IMG/VR virus record: IMGVR_UViG_3300020159_000120
Location: 1-34,451 of that record
Reading direction: 5' to 3' (one strand)
DNA length: 34,451 nt
Origin: a virus
Shown here: piece by piece, positions 1 to 5,470 of the stretch
How positions within the stretch are numbered: position 1 is the stretch's first letter
Layout: each line of letters starts with the position of its first letter
The notes under the pieces: generated by a model
Database searches by the model: none
Seen by the model: the letters and a program-made list of their open reading frames with translations, nothing else
Told to the model about the DNA's origin: nothing
Translations under genes and position numbers: made by a program

Positions 1-99
1 CTTCGGCTACACAAACAAACATGATGGGGACGTAAATAGTCATAGCTTCCCCAATCCCCACAAGACAAGCAGCGTAGCTAACACCACCAACACCAATGC
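1..99. repeat. Terminal direct repeat, left copy (contig circularises)
   Basis: These 99 bases are identical to the last 99 bases of the window (34353-34451). An exact overlap of this length is what a de Bruijn assembler leaves at the ends of a circular contig, so the unique genome is 34,352 bp. A true short terminal repeat in the virion is the alternative. The left-going operon reads through the junction: the start of the 67-aa gene at 34192-34395 is repeated here as 1-43. Confidence 0.95.
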
Positions 100-201
100 A
101 ACAATGAGTTCCTTGACGGACGCAAAAACTTCGTCTGCTGGGTTGGGGTCATGCAATTCGGGTGCGTCTTTTACCATATAGGCTTTGTCTTGCTCTTTCA
201 T
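40..201 (-). CDS. Small single-span membrane protein (53 aa)
   Basis: This 53-aa ORF starts at ATG 201 and ends at TGA 42-40. The N-terminal 30 residues are charged and hydrophilic (MKEQDKAYMVKDAPELHD). Residues 32-51 form one strong hydrophobic helix rich in Leu and Val, ending in GKL. The start codon overlaps the stop of the upstream gene (ATGA), and its stop overlaps the start of the next gene, which begins MTIYVP, so it sits in a translationally coupled chain. I do not recognise a family. A single C-terminal span with a short cytoplasmic domain is visible; any role is unknown. Confidence 0.75.
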   Translation of the reverse strand: MKEQDKAYMVKDAPELHDPNPADEVFASVKELIVALVLVVLATLLVLWGLGKL

Positions 202-389
202 TTGTACTCTCCTAAACGGGTCTTCAAACGCTCAATTTGGGCCAAGCTTAAATCGTGGCACGCCTTTGCGTATTCACACGCCGATTCAGCCTCTAGCCGG
301 TCTAAATGGGCCTGTGCCAACTCACGCTGAATTACTTCGATTGGCGTAAGTTCGCGGTAGTAATTTTTAAGAAATTTAAAAAATTGCAT
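198..389 (-). CDS. Small conserved-type phage protein, helical (63 aa)
   Basis: The product is 63 aa from the ATG at 389, which follows a GGGAG Shine-Dalgarno. A longer reading from 407 would lie further inside the upstream gene and has no better site. It begins MQFFKFLKNYYRELTPIEV and then forms a charged helix with many Ala, Glu and Arg residues (about 20-60), probably a coiled coil. It overlaps the upstream gene by 14 nt and its TGA overlaps the next ATG. Proteins with an RELTP(I/L)EV motif followed by a helix recur in phage early operons, with no known function. Confidence 0.75.
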   Translation of the reverse strand: MQFFKFLKNYYRELTPIEVIQRELAQAHLDRLEAESACEYAKACHDLSLAQIERLKTRLGEYK

Positions 390-657
390 ACCACTCCCTT
401 TCCGCACGCTTAGCCATAGATTTGACGGTTTTGCCGGTTAACCCTACCAAGCCGTCGCGTTCCATTTCGGGCAACCGCCTGGCTACTTGGTTGCCATCCA
501 TTACGGCAAAAAAAGCAATTCCATCTTTACCTAATGGGCCTTGCTCCATCAAAGTTTTAAGAATTATTGCGGCATGACGTTTGGCAAGGTCTTTGGCAGA
601 CCCAGCCGCTTGCCAACTAGTTATCGGGTCGGTATTACGGGCGCGATAGTGTTCCAT
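376..657 (-). CDS. Putative winged-helix DNA-binding protein (93 aa)
   Basis: The start at 657 has an AGGGGA ribosome site just upstream. The opening NTDPITSWQAA is a signature of a common phage family. Residues 25-75 read as a helix, then a helix-turn-helix (GPLGKDGIA, then NQVARRLPEMERDGLV), then a wing, as in winged-helix proteins. The C-terminus is basic and ends REWYAIF. It lies downstream of the SSB-like gene in the left operon. A regulator or a DNA-end or replication accessory protein would fit. The fold is inferred from pattern, and the specific role is unknown. Confidence 0.7.
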   Translation of the reverse strand: MEHYRARNTDPITSWQAAGSAKDLAKRHAAIILKTLMEQGPLGKDGIAFFAVMDGNQVARRLPEMERDGLVGLTGKTVKSMAKRAEREWYAIF

Positions 658-665
658 ATTTTCCC

Positions 666-905
666 CTAAAAAGGTACAGAATCGAAGTCATCTTTAGGGA
701 AACCCTCATCCTTTGGCTTTGGCTCATTAATGTATGCCCAACCATTCCACCCGCCTTCTATTAGCGGGGTTACGTCTAGCTTTAGCATATCCCCATTTTT
801 AGTGTCAATAATGCTACCAATTTTGGTGTAACGGTTTTTTTGTTCGCCTTTAGCATTTTTGTAAGTGCCGCTAATTACGGTAATTTCTTTGAGAATTTTG
901 GACAT
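666..905 (-). CDS. SSB-like small protein with acidic C-terminal tip (79 aa)
   Basis: This is a 79-aa protein. Residues 5-60 alternate beta-strand-like segments (EITVISGTYKN, RYTKIGSIID, MLKLDVTPL, GWAYINEP), compatible with a minimal OB-like domain. A short charged linker leads to the terminal KDDFDSVPF. Bacterial SSB ends in an acidic stretch capped by Pro-Phe that recruits partner proteins, and this tail matches that pattern. The gene directly follows the Erf-type annealing gene, 2 nt from its stop, which suits a recombination pair. The core is much shorter than a standard SSB (about 110 aa), so family membership is an inference. It ends in TAG. Confidence 0.75.
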   Translation of the reverse strand: MSKILKEITVISGTYKNAKGEQKNRYTKIGSIIDTKNGDMLKLDVTPLIEGGWNGWAYINEPKPKDEGFPKDDFDSVPF

Positions 906-907
906 GA

Positions 908-1507
908 TTAACCTTTCAAAGTTTCTGCGTGTTTTTTAATGCTGCTGCGGGTTTTGCTATCAAGCATTGCCCACAAAGCGGTTTTTTCTTCAATATCGGT
1001 AATGCCTTGGTATTCTTCAAATGCACCAATTAGGTCATTTACGCCCATGCGTTCACCAATAGCCGCCGCAACATCGGCAAGAATAGACAATCGGTTTGTT
1101 GGTACAAGGTCGGTTTTGGTTGCCGATACTTTGACCCTGCTTGCCGCATTGCCATCATCATCTTCTGGCGCTATGCCACAAGCCGCCATCAAAGAATAGC
1201 GCCTGGCATACGTTAACGCCGAGCCGTACCCTTGCGGGTCTTGTTTGGCGGCTGGAACGTGCAACTTGCCACACTCAAGCATTTCGCCCGATTCGTGGAC
1301 AAACACCGTTTCTACGGTTACGCCGGTGCTGTCTTCCGATGTGCGTTGTATAAGGGCTATTCCTGCGGCATTTAAGGCATCTACAACGGCCTCCACGCAT
1401 CCAGCAAGGTCAACGTACTTGCTACGGAAATGCGGGTTTGTAGACGTTTTTAAGGCCGGTGCAAAACCGCGCTGGGCTTTGACTAACGCTGATGCAATGT
1501 TTTTCAT
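908..1507 (-). CDS. erf: Erf-family single-strand annealing recombinase
   Basis: The 199-aa protein starts at ATG 1507, whose ATGA overlaps the upstream stop; a start at 1534 would overlap further without support. The N-terminal domain has the Erf pattern: ALVKAQRGFAPALKTSTNPHF, then FRSKYVDLAGCVEAV, then DPQGYGSALTYARRYSLM and an acidic DDDGN. Erf proteins of P22-like phages form rings that anneal complementary single strands during recombination and concatemer formation. The C-terminal 70 residues are helical and more variable. Its partner downstream is the SSB-like gene. The family call is strong. Confidence 0.9.
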   Translation of the reverse strand: MKNIASALVKAQRGFAPALKTSTNPHFRSKYVDLAGCVEAVVDALNAAGIALIQRTSEDSTGVTVETVFVHESGEMLECGKLHVPAAKQDPQGYGSALTYARRYSLMAACGIAPEDDDGNAASRVKVSATKTDLVPTNRLSILADVAAAIGERMGVNDLIGAFEEYQGITDIEEKTALWAMLDSKTRSSIKKHAETLKG

Positions 1508-1674
1508 AAGTCGCCTCCAAAATCTATTCCACATTTTTCACAAGTAAAGTACCAAATTACCGCTATGTCGTCATAAGTGTGGCGCGTAAGGTCGCCACAA
1601 TCTTCCCCACATTCGGGGCATTCGTGATCTTCACGCTCTTTTAAGCTGTTCTTTAAGCCAGTTGATTCGTTCAT
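1504..1674 (-). CDS. Zinc-ribbon microprotein (56 aa)
   Basis: The product is 56 aa from ATG 1674, which has GGAG seven bases upstream; a longer reading from 1719 lies inside the previous gene. Two cysteine pairs, HECPECGEDCGDLTRH and YFTCEKCGIDFGG, flank a beta-like segment and form a classic zinc ribbon. It overlaps the upstream gene by 44 nt and is coupled to erf through ATGA. Such small zinc ribbons in phage early operons are usually nucleic-acid binding or adaptor proteins. No specific function can be named. Confidence 0.75.
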   Translation of the reverse strand: MNESTGLKNSLKEREDHECPECGEDCGDLTRHTYDDIAVIWYFTCEKCGIDFGGDL

Positions 1675-1789
1675 TTTGTAACTCCAATTGTTGACATAAA
1701 AACCAAACGTATAGTTCAAGGAAACCGGCGGGGTCTTCTTTGGCTTTACATTCCGCGATAATTTCTTGCGGGTTGTTGCTAGTGACCAT
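1631..1789 (-). CDS. Small hypothetical protein (52 aa)
   Basis: The start at 1789 was chosen because its ATG forms a TAATG overlap with the stop of the upstream membrane micropeptide; the longer reading to 1840 would need a GTG inside that peptide. The 52 residues are helical (NPQEIIAECKAKEDPAGF, then LYVWFLCQQLELQNERINW, then LKEQLKRA) and look like one amphipathic or coiled-coil helix. No family is recognised. It overlaps the following zinc-ribbon gene by 44 nt. Confidence 0.6.
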   Translation of the reverse strand: MVTSNNPQEIIAECKAKEDPAGFLELYVWFLCQQLELQNERINWLKEQLKRA

Positions 1790-1872
1790 TAAAGTGCCCA
1801 CCCGTACACAAGCACCCAAGCCAAAGATACGCCGATACACACGGCAAGCGTGATGTCTGCTAATTTATTCAT
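1789..1872 (-). CDS. Single-span membrane micropeptide (27 aa)
   Basis: This is a 27-aa ORF starting MNKLADITLAVCIGVSLAWV. After four N-terminal residues nearly the whole chain is one hydrophobic helix ending in GWAL. The start lies within the last codons of the upstream gene (8 nt overlap) and the stop overlaps the next start (TAATG), so it fills an otherwise empty gap in a coupled operon. That arrangement is the main support for its being translated. Function is unknown; an inner-membrane location is inferred. Confidence 0.55.
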   Translation of the reverse strand: MNKLADITLAVCIGVSLAWVLVYGWAL

Positions 1873-2077
1873 CATGTTCCCCAAAGTTTTGAATTGCCGT
1901 CCAAAGGTTGTCGGACACATCATCTAGGTTGTCGGACAGGCCGGTATGAATGTCAGGAAAGTTTTTAGTCAATGACCAATTCATATCATTGAGCAACTTT
2001 GCCATTTCCAAGGGTGGGATAAAACCGCGCAAAAGTGCTTCGCGGAATTCGGCTAATAAAACGTGTATGTCGCGCAT
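1865..2077 (-). CDS. Hypothetical acidic protein (70 aa)
   Basis: ATG 2077 is preceded by AGGAG at seven bases, a strong ribosome site. The 70-residue chain is helical in its first half (RDIHVLLAEFREALLRGFIP, then LEMAKLLNDMNW) and acidic in the second, ending FGEHDE. No motif or family is recognised. It is the second gene of the left operon. Confidence 0.7.
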   Translation of the reverse strand: MRDIHVLLAEFREALLRGFIPPLEMAKLLNDMNWSLTKNFPDIHTGLSDNLDDVSDNLWTAIQNFGEHDE

Positions 2078-2087
2078 TTACTTACTC

Positions 2088-2273
2088 CTAAAAAGACCCG
2101 TTAGGGATTGATGGGGCCGTAGCCCCGTTTGGTTTAAATTGAGTGCCTTGCTGAAACTGGTATGTAACCGTACTTTTTCCATTCCATCCTAATAAGTGGG
2201 CTGTACGGGGTCTTGTTTTTGTCTGCATTTGCCAATGCTCCATGAGTTTGGCTGCGAACTTTATAAATTTCAC
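2088..2273 (-). CDS. Alternative first ORF of left operon (61 aa, GTG start)
   Basis: This 61-codon frame begins at GTG 2273 with no clear Shine-Dalgarno, and it overlaps the ATG-started 49-aa frame at 2134-2283 over 140 nt. It is basic (KFIKFAAKLMEHW, then QTKTRPRTAHLLGWNGKSTV) and ends TAPSIPNGSF just before the next gene. Its last third covers a GC-rich hairpin. Its length and tight spacing to the next gene speak for it; the poor start speaks against it. Only one of the two frames need be real. Confidence 0.4.
   Translation of the reverse strand: MKFIKFAAKLMEHWQMQTKTRPRTAHLLGWNGKSTVTYQFQQGTQFKPNGATAPSIPNGSF
2113..2126 (-). other. GC-rich hairpin with UACG tetraloop
   Basis: Read on the minus strand, GGGGC-TACG-GCCCC forms a 5-bp GC stem closed by C(UACG)G, one of the most stable RNA tetraloops. 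The next U-run lies about 18 nt further on, so it is not a standard intrinsic terminator. If the 49-aa frame is the true first gene, the hairpin lies between genes 1 and 2 and could stabilise or attenuate the transcript. Confidence 0.5.
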
Positions 2274-2283
2274 TTTTGCTCAT
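2134..2283 (-). CDS. Probable first gene of left operon (49 aa)
   Basis: ATG 2283 has AGGA seven bases upstream (2291-2294 on the plus strand) and lies about 38 nt from the predicted left promoter start. The 49-aa product begins MSKSEIYKVRSQTHG and is hydrophilic and basic with no recognised motif. The initiation signals are clearly better than those of the overlapping GTG frame (2088-2273), so I prefer this one. No function can be suggested. Confidence 0.5.
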   Translation of the reverse strand: MSKSEIYKVRSQTHGALANADKNKTPYSPLIRMEWKKYGYIPVSARHSI

Positions 2284-2327
2284 TTTGTTTTCCTAAAAAG
2301 ACCCCAAGAAGTTCAGGGCATGGGTGA

Positions 2328-2355
2328 ACTATATCACAAATGTGAAGCCCTGCAA
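2328..2355 (-). promoter_or_regulatory. Predicted left promoter with operator in its spacer
   Basis: On the minus strand a -35 TTGCAG (2350-2355) and a -10 TATAGT (2328-2333) are separated by 16 bp. The operator TCACATTTGTGA (2334-2345) fills the spacer and directly abuts the -10 box. Transcription would start near 2321 and read the left operon. A repressor bound here would block polymerase directly. Confidence 0.7.
2334..2345. promoter_or_regulatory. Operator copy 1 (TCACAAATGTGA)
   Basis: Five-base inverted half-sites TCACA and TGTGA surround an AA centre. An identical copy lies at 2401-2412, 67 bp away. Each copy touches the -10 box of an outward promoter. The likely ligand is the 59-aa HTH protein encoded at 2425. 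Confidence 0.7.
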
Positions 2356-2400
2356 GTCTTTTTTAAACTTTTTTATAGGTACTTTCCCTAATAGACCCGT

Positions 2401-2418
2401 TCACAAATGTGATATACT
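2401..2418 (+). promoter_or_regulatory. Operator copy 2 and -10 box of right/regulator promoter
   Basis: The operator TCACAAATGTGA (2401-2412) is followed without a gap by TATACT (2413-2418), mirroring the left promoter. The -35 is weak; TAGACC at 2392-2397 with a 15-bp spacer is the best candidate. Initiation 6-7 bases after the -10 falls on or next to the ATG at 2425, which implies a leaderless message. Confidence 0.65.
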
Positions 2419-2424
2419 TAGCAG

Positions 2425-2604
2425 ATGGACATCTTAGAAATAGCAATTAAAGCATCGGGCGGCACGGGTCGCCTGGCTTACATTCTGGACATTCGGCAGA
2501 ACGTTGTAAGCAATTGGCGGCAGCGTGGAGTGCCCAAGGGCTGGCAGCAAGTGCTACGTTACAAGTTCAAGAAACAGATTGCTGAACAGCAAAAAATCGT
2601 TTAG
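2425..2604 (+). CDS. Cro/YdaS-like helix-turn-helix regulator (59 aa)
   Basis: The 59-aa protein matches small Cro/YdaS-type regulators: MDILEIAIKASGGTGRLAYI supplies the first helix and the start of the HTH, and LDIRQNVVSNWRQRGVPKGW supplies the recognition helix. A basic tail (RYKFKKQIAEQQ) follows. It lies beside twin palindromic operators and between the divergent arms, the usual place for a phage switch repressor. No Shine-Dalgarno precedes the ATG and the -10 box ends only six bases upstream, so translation is probably leaderless, as known for lambda cI from PRM. It ends in TAG. Confidence 0.85.
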   Translation: MDILEIAIKASGGTGRLAYILDIRQNVVSNWRQRGVPKGWQQVLRYKFKKQIAEQQKIV

Positions 2605-2706
2605 AGTTGGGGCAATGGCTAGGCTTAGCGGCTGAAAAGGTGACTCGTTACCACCCTGCCAATGTTCCTTTTTTGTAACGGCTAACCGATAACGTAAGGT
2701 TTAAAA
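2605..2706. other. Intergenic leader before the replication genes
   Basis: About 100 bp lie between the regulator and the DUF1376 gene. They contain CGTTAC and GTAACG, which could pair across a loop of about 25 nt that includes a T6 run. I see no convincing promoter or terminator, and only a weak AAGG before the ATG at 2707. Confidence 0.4.
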
Positions 2707-3450
2707 ATGCATTACTACCAATTCAACATTGGTGACTACAAGGCCGCTACAGGCCATCTTTCCAACGATGAAGATTTGGCTTACCGCCGTCTGTTGGATA
2801 TGTATTACGATTCAGAGCAAAAAATTCCTTTGGATACCCAATGGGTTGCCAGACGTATCCGGATGGAAGCATCCATTATTAGGGATGTTTTAAACGATAT
2901 GTTTGTGAAGCATGAAGATGGATATTTTCATTCCCGATGCGAAGATGTGATTGCCGCTTATCACGCGATGGCAGAGAAAAACAGGGCTAATGGTCGCCTT
3001 GGTGGTAGGAAAAAGAACCCAATGGGTAACCCACTGGCATCCGACACGCAACCCATCGTTAAGGCAACTATAAACCATAAACTAGAAACGATAAACCATA
3101 AACCAATAAAGAATACAGTCGCCCCGCCTAGCGGCGTGACGGATTTGGTTTGGCAGGATTGGCTAAGTTTGCGTAAAACAAAAAAAGCAGCAGTCACCCA
3201 GACCGCCATTGATGGCATAGCACGGGAAGCAAACAAAGCGGGTGTAAGCCTACAAACCGCCTTGGAAACTTGTTGTGCAAGGGGCTGGACAGGTTTTAAG
3301 GCCGATTGGCTAAAAGACAAAGGCGAACAAAAATCCTTTGCCGAAAAGGATTACGATTTCAAACGGGCTAGGTGGGAAGCAATGACCGGAAGAACGCCAG
3401 GCCAAGAAATGAAACCATTTTTGGAGTTAGAAGATGACACAACCAATTGA
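2707..3450 (+). CDS. DUF1376 (YdaU-like) replication-associated protein
   Basis: Residues 1-90 carry the DUF1376 signature: YYQFNIGDYKAATGHLSNDE, then DLAYRRLLDMYYDSE, and a small winged-helix-like domain ending at GYFHSRCEDVI. A basic linker (NGRLGGRKKNP) and a helical C-terminal part (about 145-247) follow. DUF1376 proteins sit where lambda-type phages keep their O-like origin-binding protein and are thought to start replication. The gene overlaps the next, lambda P-like gene by 17 nt, the usual initiator-loader order. Origin binding is inferred. Confidence 0.85.
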   Translation: MHYYQFNIGDYKAATGHLSNDEDLAYRRLLDMYYDSEQKIPLDTQWVARRIRMEASIIRDVLNDMFVKHEDGYFHSRCEDVIAAYHAMAEKNRANGRLGGRKKNPMGNPLASDTQPIVKATINHKLETINHKPIKNTVAPPSGVTDLVWQDWLSLRKTKKAAVTQTAIDGIAREANKAGVSLQTALETCCARGWTGFKADWLKDKGEQKSFAEKDYDFKRARWEAMTGRTPGQEMKPFLELEDDTTN

Positions 3451-3880
3451 CCGCTTGTTTGAACGCTTGTCTATGACCTACGGCATTTCTTGGGACAACT
3501 CGCTAGGCTCGGCCCCGCTAAACGAAATTAAATCGTTTTGGTTAAATGGCTTGTCGGGCTTTTTGCAAAGCAAGGAATCCATGATGGCGATTTCATGGGC
3601 ATTGAACAACTTGCCTGAACGCCCGCCAAACTTGGTGCAGTTTAAAAATTTGTGCCACCAAGCGCCCGCCGTTGAAAAGCCGAAGTTGTTAGAGCCGTTA
3701 GCCGACCCCGAACGGGTTAGGCAAGAATTGGCAAAGTTGGCATCTTTTCGGTTGAACAAGTCAAAGCACGACCCAAAGGATTGGGCGCGAAAAATATTGG
3801 GCGATTACGCTGGCGGGATGAAAAAGTCGCCGACGGTTGTAGAAATGGCCCGCAATGCTTTAAATGTGGAATCTTACTGA
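3434..3880 (+). CDS. Lambda P-like helicase-loader candidate (148 aa)
   Basis: The N-terminal half has the layout of phage replication protein P relatives: a helical start (RLFERLSMTYGISWDNSLGS), then FWLNGLSGFLQS, then the motif LNNLPERPPNLVQFKNLCH, where a Pro-Pro turn precedes a helix. The C-terminal half is charged and helical (DPERVRQELAKLASF, then DWARKILGDYAGG). It follows the DUF1376 gene with overlap and precedes recombination genes. Loading of the host helicase would be its role, by analogy of position and pattern. Confidence 0.6.
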   Translation: MTQPIDRLFERLSMTYGISWDNSLGSAPLNEIKSFWLNGLSGFLQSKESMMAISWALNNLPERPPNLVQFKNLCHQAPAVEKPKLLEPLADPERVRQELAKLASFRLNKSKHDPKDWARKILGDYAGGMKKSPTVVEMARNALNVESY

Positions 3881-4037
3881 AGCCCGCCAGCGTATGTTTG
3901 CCCATTACCTAATGCTTTGCAAAGAGCCAGGATGGAAAGACTACGCATGGAATCGGGTAAAGGTGTTAGATAAAGACCCTGTTTACGCAGGAATAAAGGA
4001 TTACATCATGGAGCAAATGAATGCGACACGCAGCTAG
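3864..4037 (+). CDS. Small hypothetical protein (57 aa)
   Basis: This 57-aa frame (MWNLTEARQRMFAHYLMLCK) is rich in aromatic residues and continues EPGWKDYAWNRVKVLDKDP. It overlaps the previous gene by 17 nt and the next by 17 nt, bridging an otherwise empty 140 bp. Short proteins with a GWKDYAW-like core are frequent beside phage replication genes. No function is known. It ends in TAG. Confidence 0.7.
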   Translation: MWNLTEARQRMFAHYLMLCKEPGWKDYAWNRVKVLDKDPVYAGIKDYIMEQMNATRS

Positions 4038-4296
4038 GGTAGACGCAAATCAAGACCAAGTGATAACCGCTTTACGGGCGGCAGGCGCTTACGTCTGGAT
4101 TATTGGCCTACCGGTAGACCTTTTGGTAGGATACAAAGGGCGCACCATATTGATGGAAGTAAAAGATGGCCCTAAAAAGCCTTTAACGGCCTTACAGCAC
4201 GCTTTTTTTGCAAATTGGGCCGGTGGTACATTGGCTAGGGTTGATGGGCCGCAAGCGGCTTTGTCGGCTTTAAAGGTAATAGATGCGAAGTCTTAA
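4021..4296 (+). CDS. VRR-NUC-like PD-(D/E)xK nuclease (91 aa)
   Basis: The 91-aa protein shows a compact PD-(D/E)xK core: an N-terminal helix, GAYVWIIGLPVDLLVGYKG with Asp33, then RTILMEVKDG with Glu46 and Lys48, and a downstream Gln59 in TALQHAFF. This is the pattern of stand-alone phage VRR-NUC domains, which act on branched or flapped DNA. It lies just before ninB, so a recombination-intermediate role fits. Substrate specificity cannot be read from the sequence. Confidence 0.8.
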   Translation: MRHAARVDANQDQVITALRAAGAYVWIIGLPVDLLVGYKGRTILMEVKDGPKKPLTALQHAFFANWAGGTLARVDGPQAALSALKVIDAKS

Positions 4297-4564
4297 CCAA
4301 AACCGCATGATGTGGGCAAACCTTGAGGACATTGCCCAACAGGTAATTTGGTACGGGGTTAAATTAACAAAGGAAGAATGGAAAGACGTGCTAACCGCCG
4401 CGCTTAAAAAACAAAAGGTTGTGCCTGGCATTGAAGGTGGTTTTGTCATTATTGGTGCGCGAACAAGCAAGATGACCGTACCCGAAATGACCGAACTAAT
4501 AGAGTTATCCACGGCTTTTGGAACGCAACAGGGTGTTAAGTTTCGGGCTTTTGTAGATGATTAA
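4283..4564 (+). CDS. ninB: NinB-family recombination protein
   Basis: The 93-aa protein keeps the NinB core: SLNQNRMMWANLEDIAQQV, then GVKLTKEEWKDVLTAALKK, then MTVPEMTELIELSTAFGTQQ and GVKF. Lambda NinB (Orf) binds single-stranded DNA and mediates recombinase loading in place of RecFOR. Typical members are about 140 aa, so this one lacks most of the N-terminal extension. It starts 14 nt inside the previous gene. The family call is confident. Confidence 0.85.
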   Translation: MRSLNQNRMMWANLEDIAQQVIWYGVKLTKEEWKDVLTAALKKQKVVPGIEGGFVIIGARTSKMTVPEMTELIELSTAFGTQQGVKFRAFVDD

Positions 4565-4745
4565 ATGCCCCGAATGCGGCGCTTGGACTGTAGTTAAGGA
4601 AACCCGTGCCGACCAAAACAACACGCGCCGCCGCCGTTTGGAATGCGGAAATTTGCATCGATTTACCACTTTGGAGGCCATAATTGTTTCAAAAACACGC
4701 ATACGTCAGAAGCAAAAAACTGCTGAAATTGGTTGCAAGCCTTGA
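4557..4745 (+). CDS. Zinc-ribbon protein, NrdR-type N-terminal fold (62 aa)
   Basis: The opening MIKCPECGAWTVVKETRADQ followed by RRRRLECGNLHRFTTLE reproduces the zinc ribbon found at the N-terminus of NrdR and in many small phage proteins: CxxC, a basic strand, then a Cys and His pair with F-T-T-x-E. No ATP-cone follows, so it is not NrdR itself. It overlaps ninB by 8 nt and holds the ribosome site and start of the next gene in its 3' part. Nucleic-acid binding is likely. Confidence 0.75.
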   Translation: MIKCPECGAWTVVKETRADQNNTRRRRLECGNLHRFTTLEAIIVSKTRIRQKQKTAEIGCKP

Positions 4746-5001
4746 TTGTCAGCATTGCGGATCAGGCAACATGGTGCAGGCCGCACATACAAATTGGGGC
4801 GGCGGTAAGAGTCGGGGCATCAAAGCGGACGATAATTTAACTGCCGCACTTTGCCTACATTGTCATTTTGAGATTGACCAAGGCGCAAATTTGGACAAAA
4901 ATGAACGCCAGAAGCAATGGAATCAGGCGCATCAAAAGACGGTGGACTTGCTTACAAGCACCGGACAATGGCCTAAAGACGTTCCATTGCCCTACAATTA
5001 A
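4684..5001 (+). CDS. DUF1364-like HNH-fold nuclease (105 aa)
   Basis: The TTG start at 4684 is supported by GGAGG six bases upstream (4673-4677). RSKKLLKLVASLDCQHC, AAHTNWGGGKSRGIKADDN, AALCLHCHFEIDQG and a helical tail match the DUF1364 family. Probable metal ligands are Cys22, Cys25, Cys57 and Cys60, with His35 and His61 in HNH-like places. These proteins sit in the ninB-ninG-rusA neighbourhood of lambdoid phages and are thought to be structure-specific nucleases. It overlaps the zinc-ribbon gene by 62 nt, which is long. Confidence 0.8.
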   Translation: MFQKHAYVRSKKLLKLVASLDCQHCGSGNMVQAAHTNWGGGKSRGIKADDNLTAALCLHCHFEIDQGANLDKNERQKQWNQAHQKTVDLLTSTGQWPKDVPLPYN

Positions 5002-5113
5002 GGGTGTTGGAGTGTTAAGCCAGCGTTCAAGGATGTTGACGCAAGATATTTTCTGGCTTTCTATCTTGCTTTGTTGAAAACCAAATTGAGTTCCAACAAT
5101 TTTAAGGAAGATC
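5002..5113 (+). promoter_or_regulatory. Intergenic region with a weak candidate promoter
   Basis: TTGACG (5036-5041) followed after 17 bp by TTCTAT (5059-5064) is a possible but poor promoter. TTGTTG (5071-5076) and CAACAA (5094-5099) could form a hairpin followed by TTTT. AAGGAAG precedes the next ATG. It is one of the few gaps over 100 bp in the right arm. Confidence 0.35.
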
Positions 5114-5470
5114 ATGAAAAAGAATGTAGCGGATTTTATTTCCACCATGCTGCACAGCGGCACGGTCACCCATTTCATGCATTTGGCAACCGATTCCTTT
5201 GCGGTTCACTCGGCTTTGGGCAAATATTACGTTGAAATTATCGATTTAACCGACCAATTTGCCGAGGCATACGCCGGTTGCTACGAAAAAATCAAAGACT
5301 ATCCCGAAAACTTTCACAACGCCAAAGACCCCGTAAAGTACATGGCAAGCATTAAAACTTACATTGACAAAAACCGCACCGCTTTGCCCGAAGAAAGCCA
5401 ACTTCAAAACATTGTGGACGAAATTGCCGCTTTGGTTGATTCAACAATTTTCATGCTAACCCTTAAATGA
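5114..5470 (+). CDS. DUF5856 / Dps-like helical protein (118 aa)
   Basis: The chain is all-helical. MKKNVADFISTMLHSGTVTH, then FMHLATDSFAVHSALGKYYV and IIDLTDQFAEAYAG resemble the first helices of ferritin-like starvation proteins. This matches the DUF5856 family of phage proteins, with conserved His residues (HSGTVTHFMH, FAVHSAL) and an acidic second helix. Whether it binds metal is not shown. It overlaps the glycosyltransferase gene by 4 nt (ATGA), so the two are probably made together. Confidence 0.7.
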   Translation: MKKNVADFISTMLHSGTVTHFMHLATDSFAVHSALGKYYVEIIDLTDQFAEAYAGCYEKIKDYPENFHNAKDPVKYMASIKTYIDKNRTALPEESQLQNIVDEIAALVDSTIFMLTLK

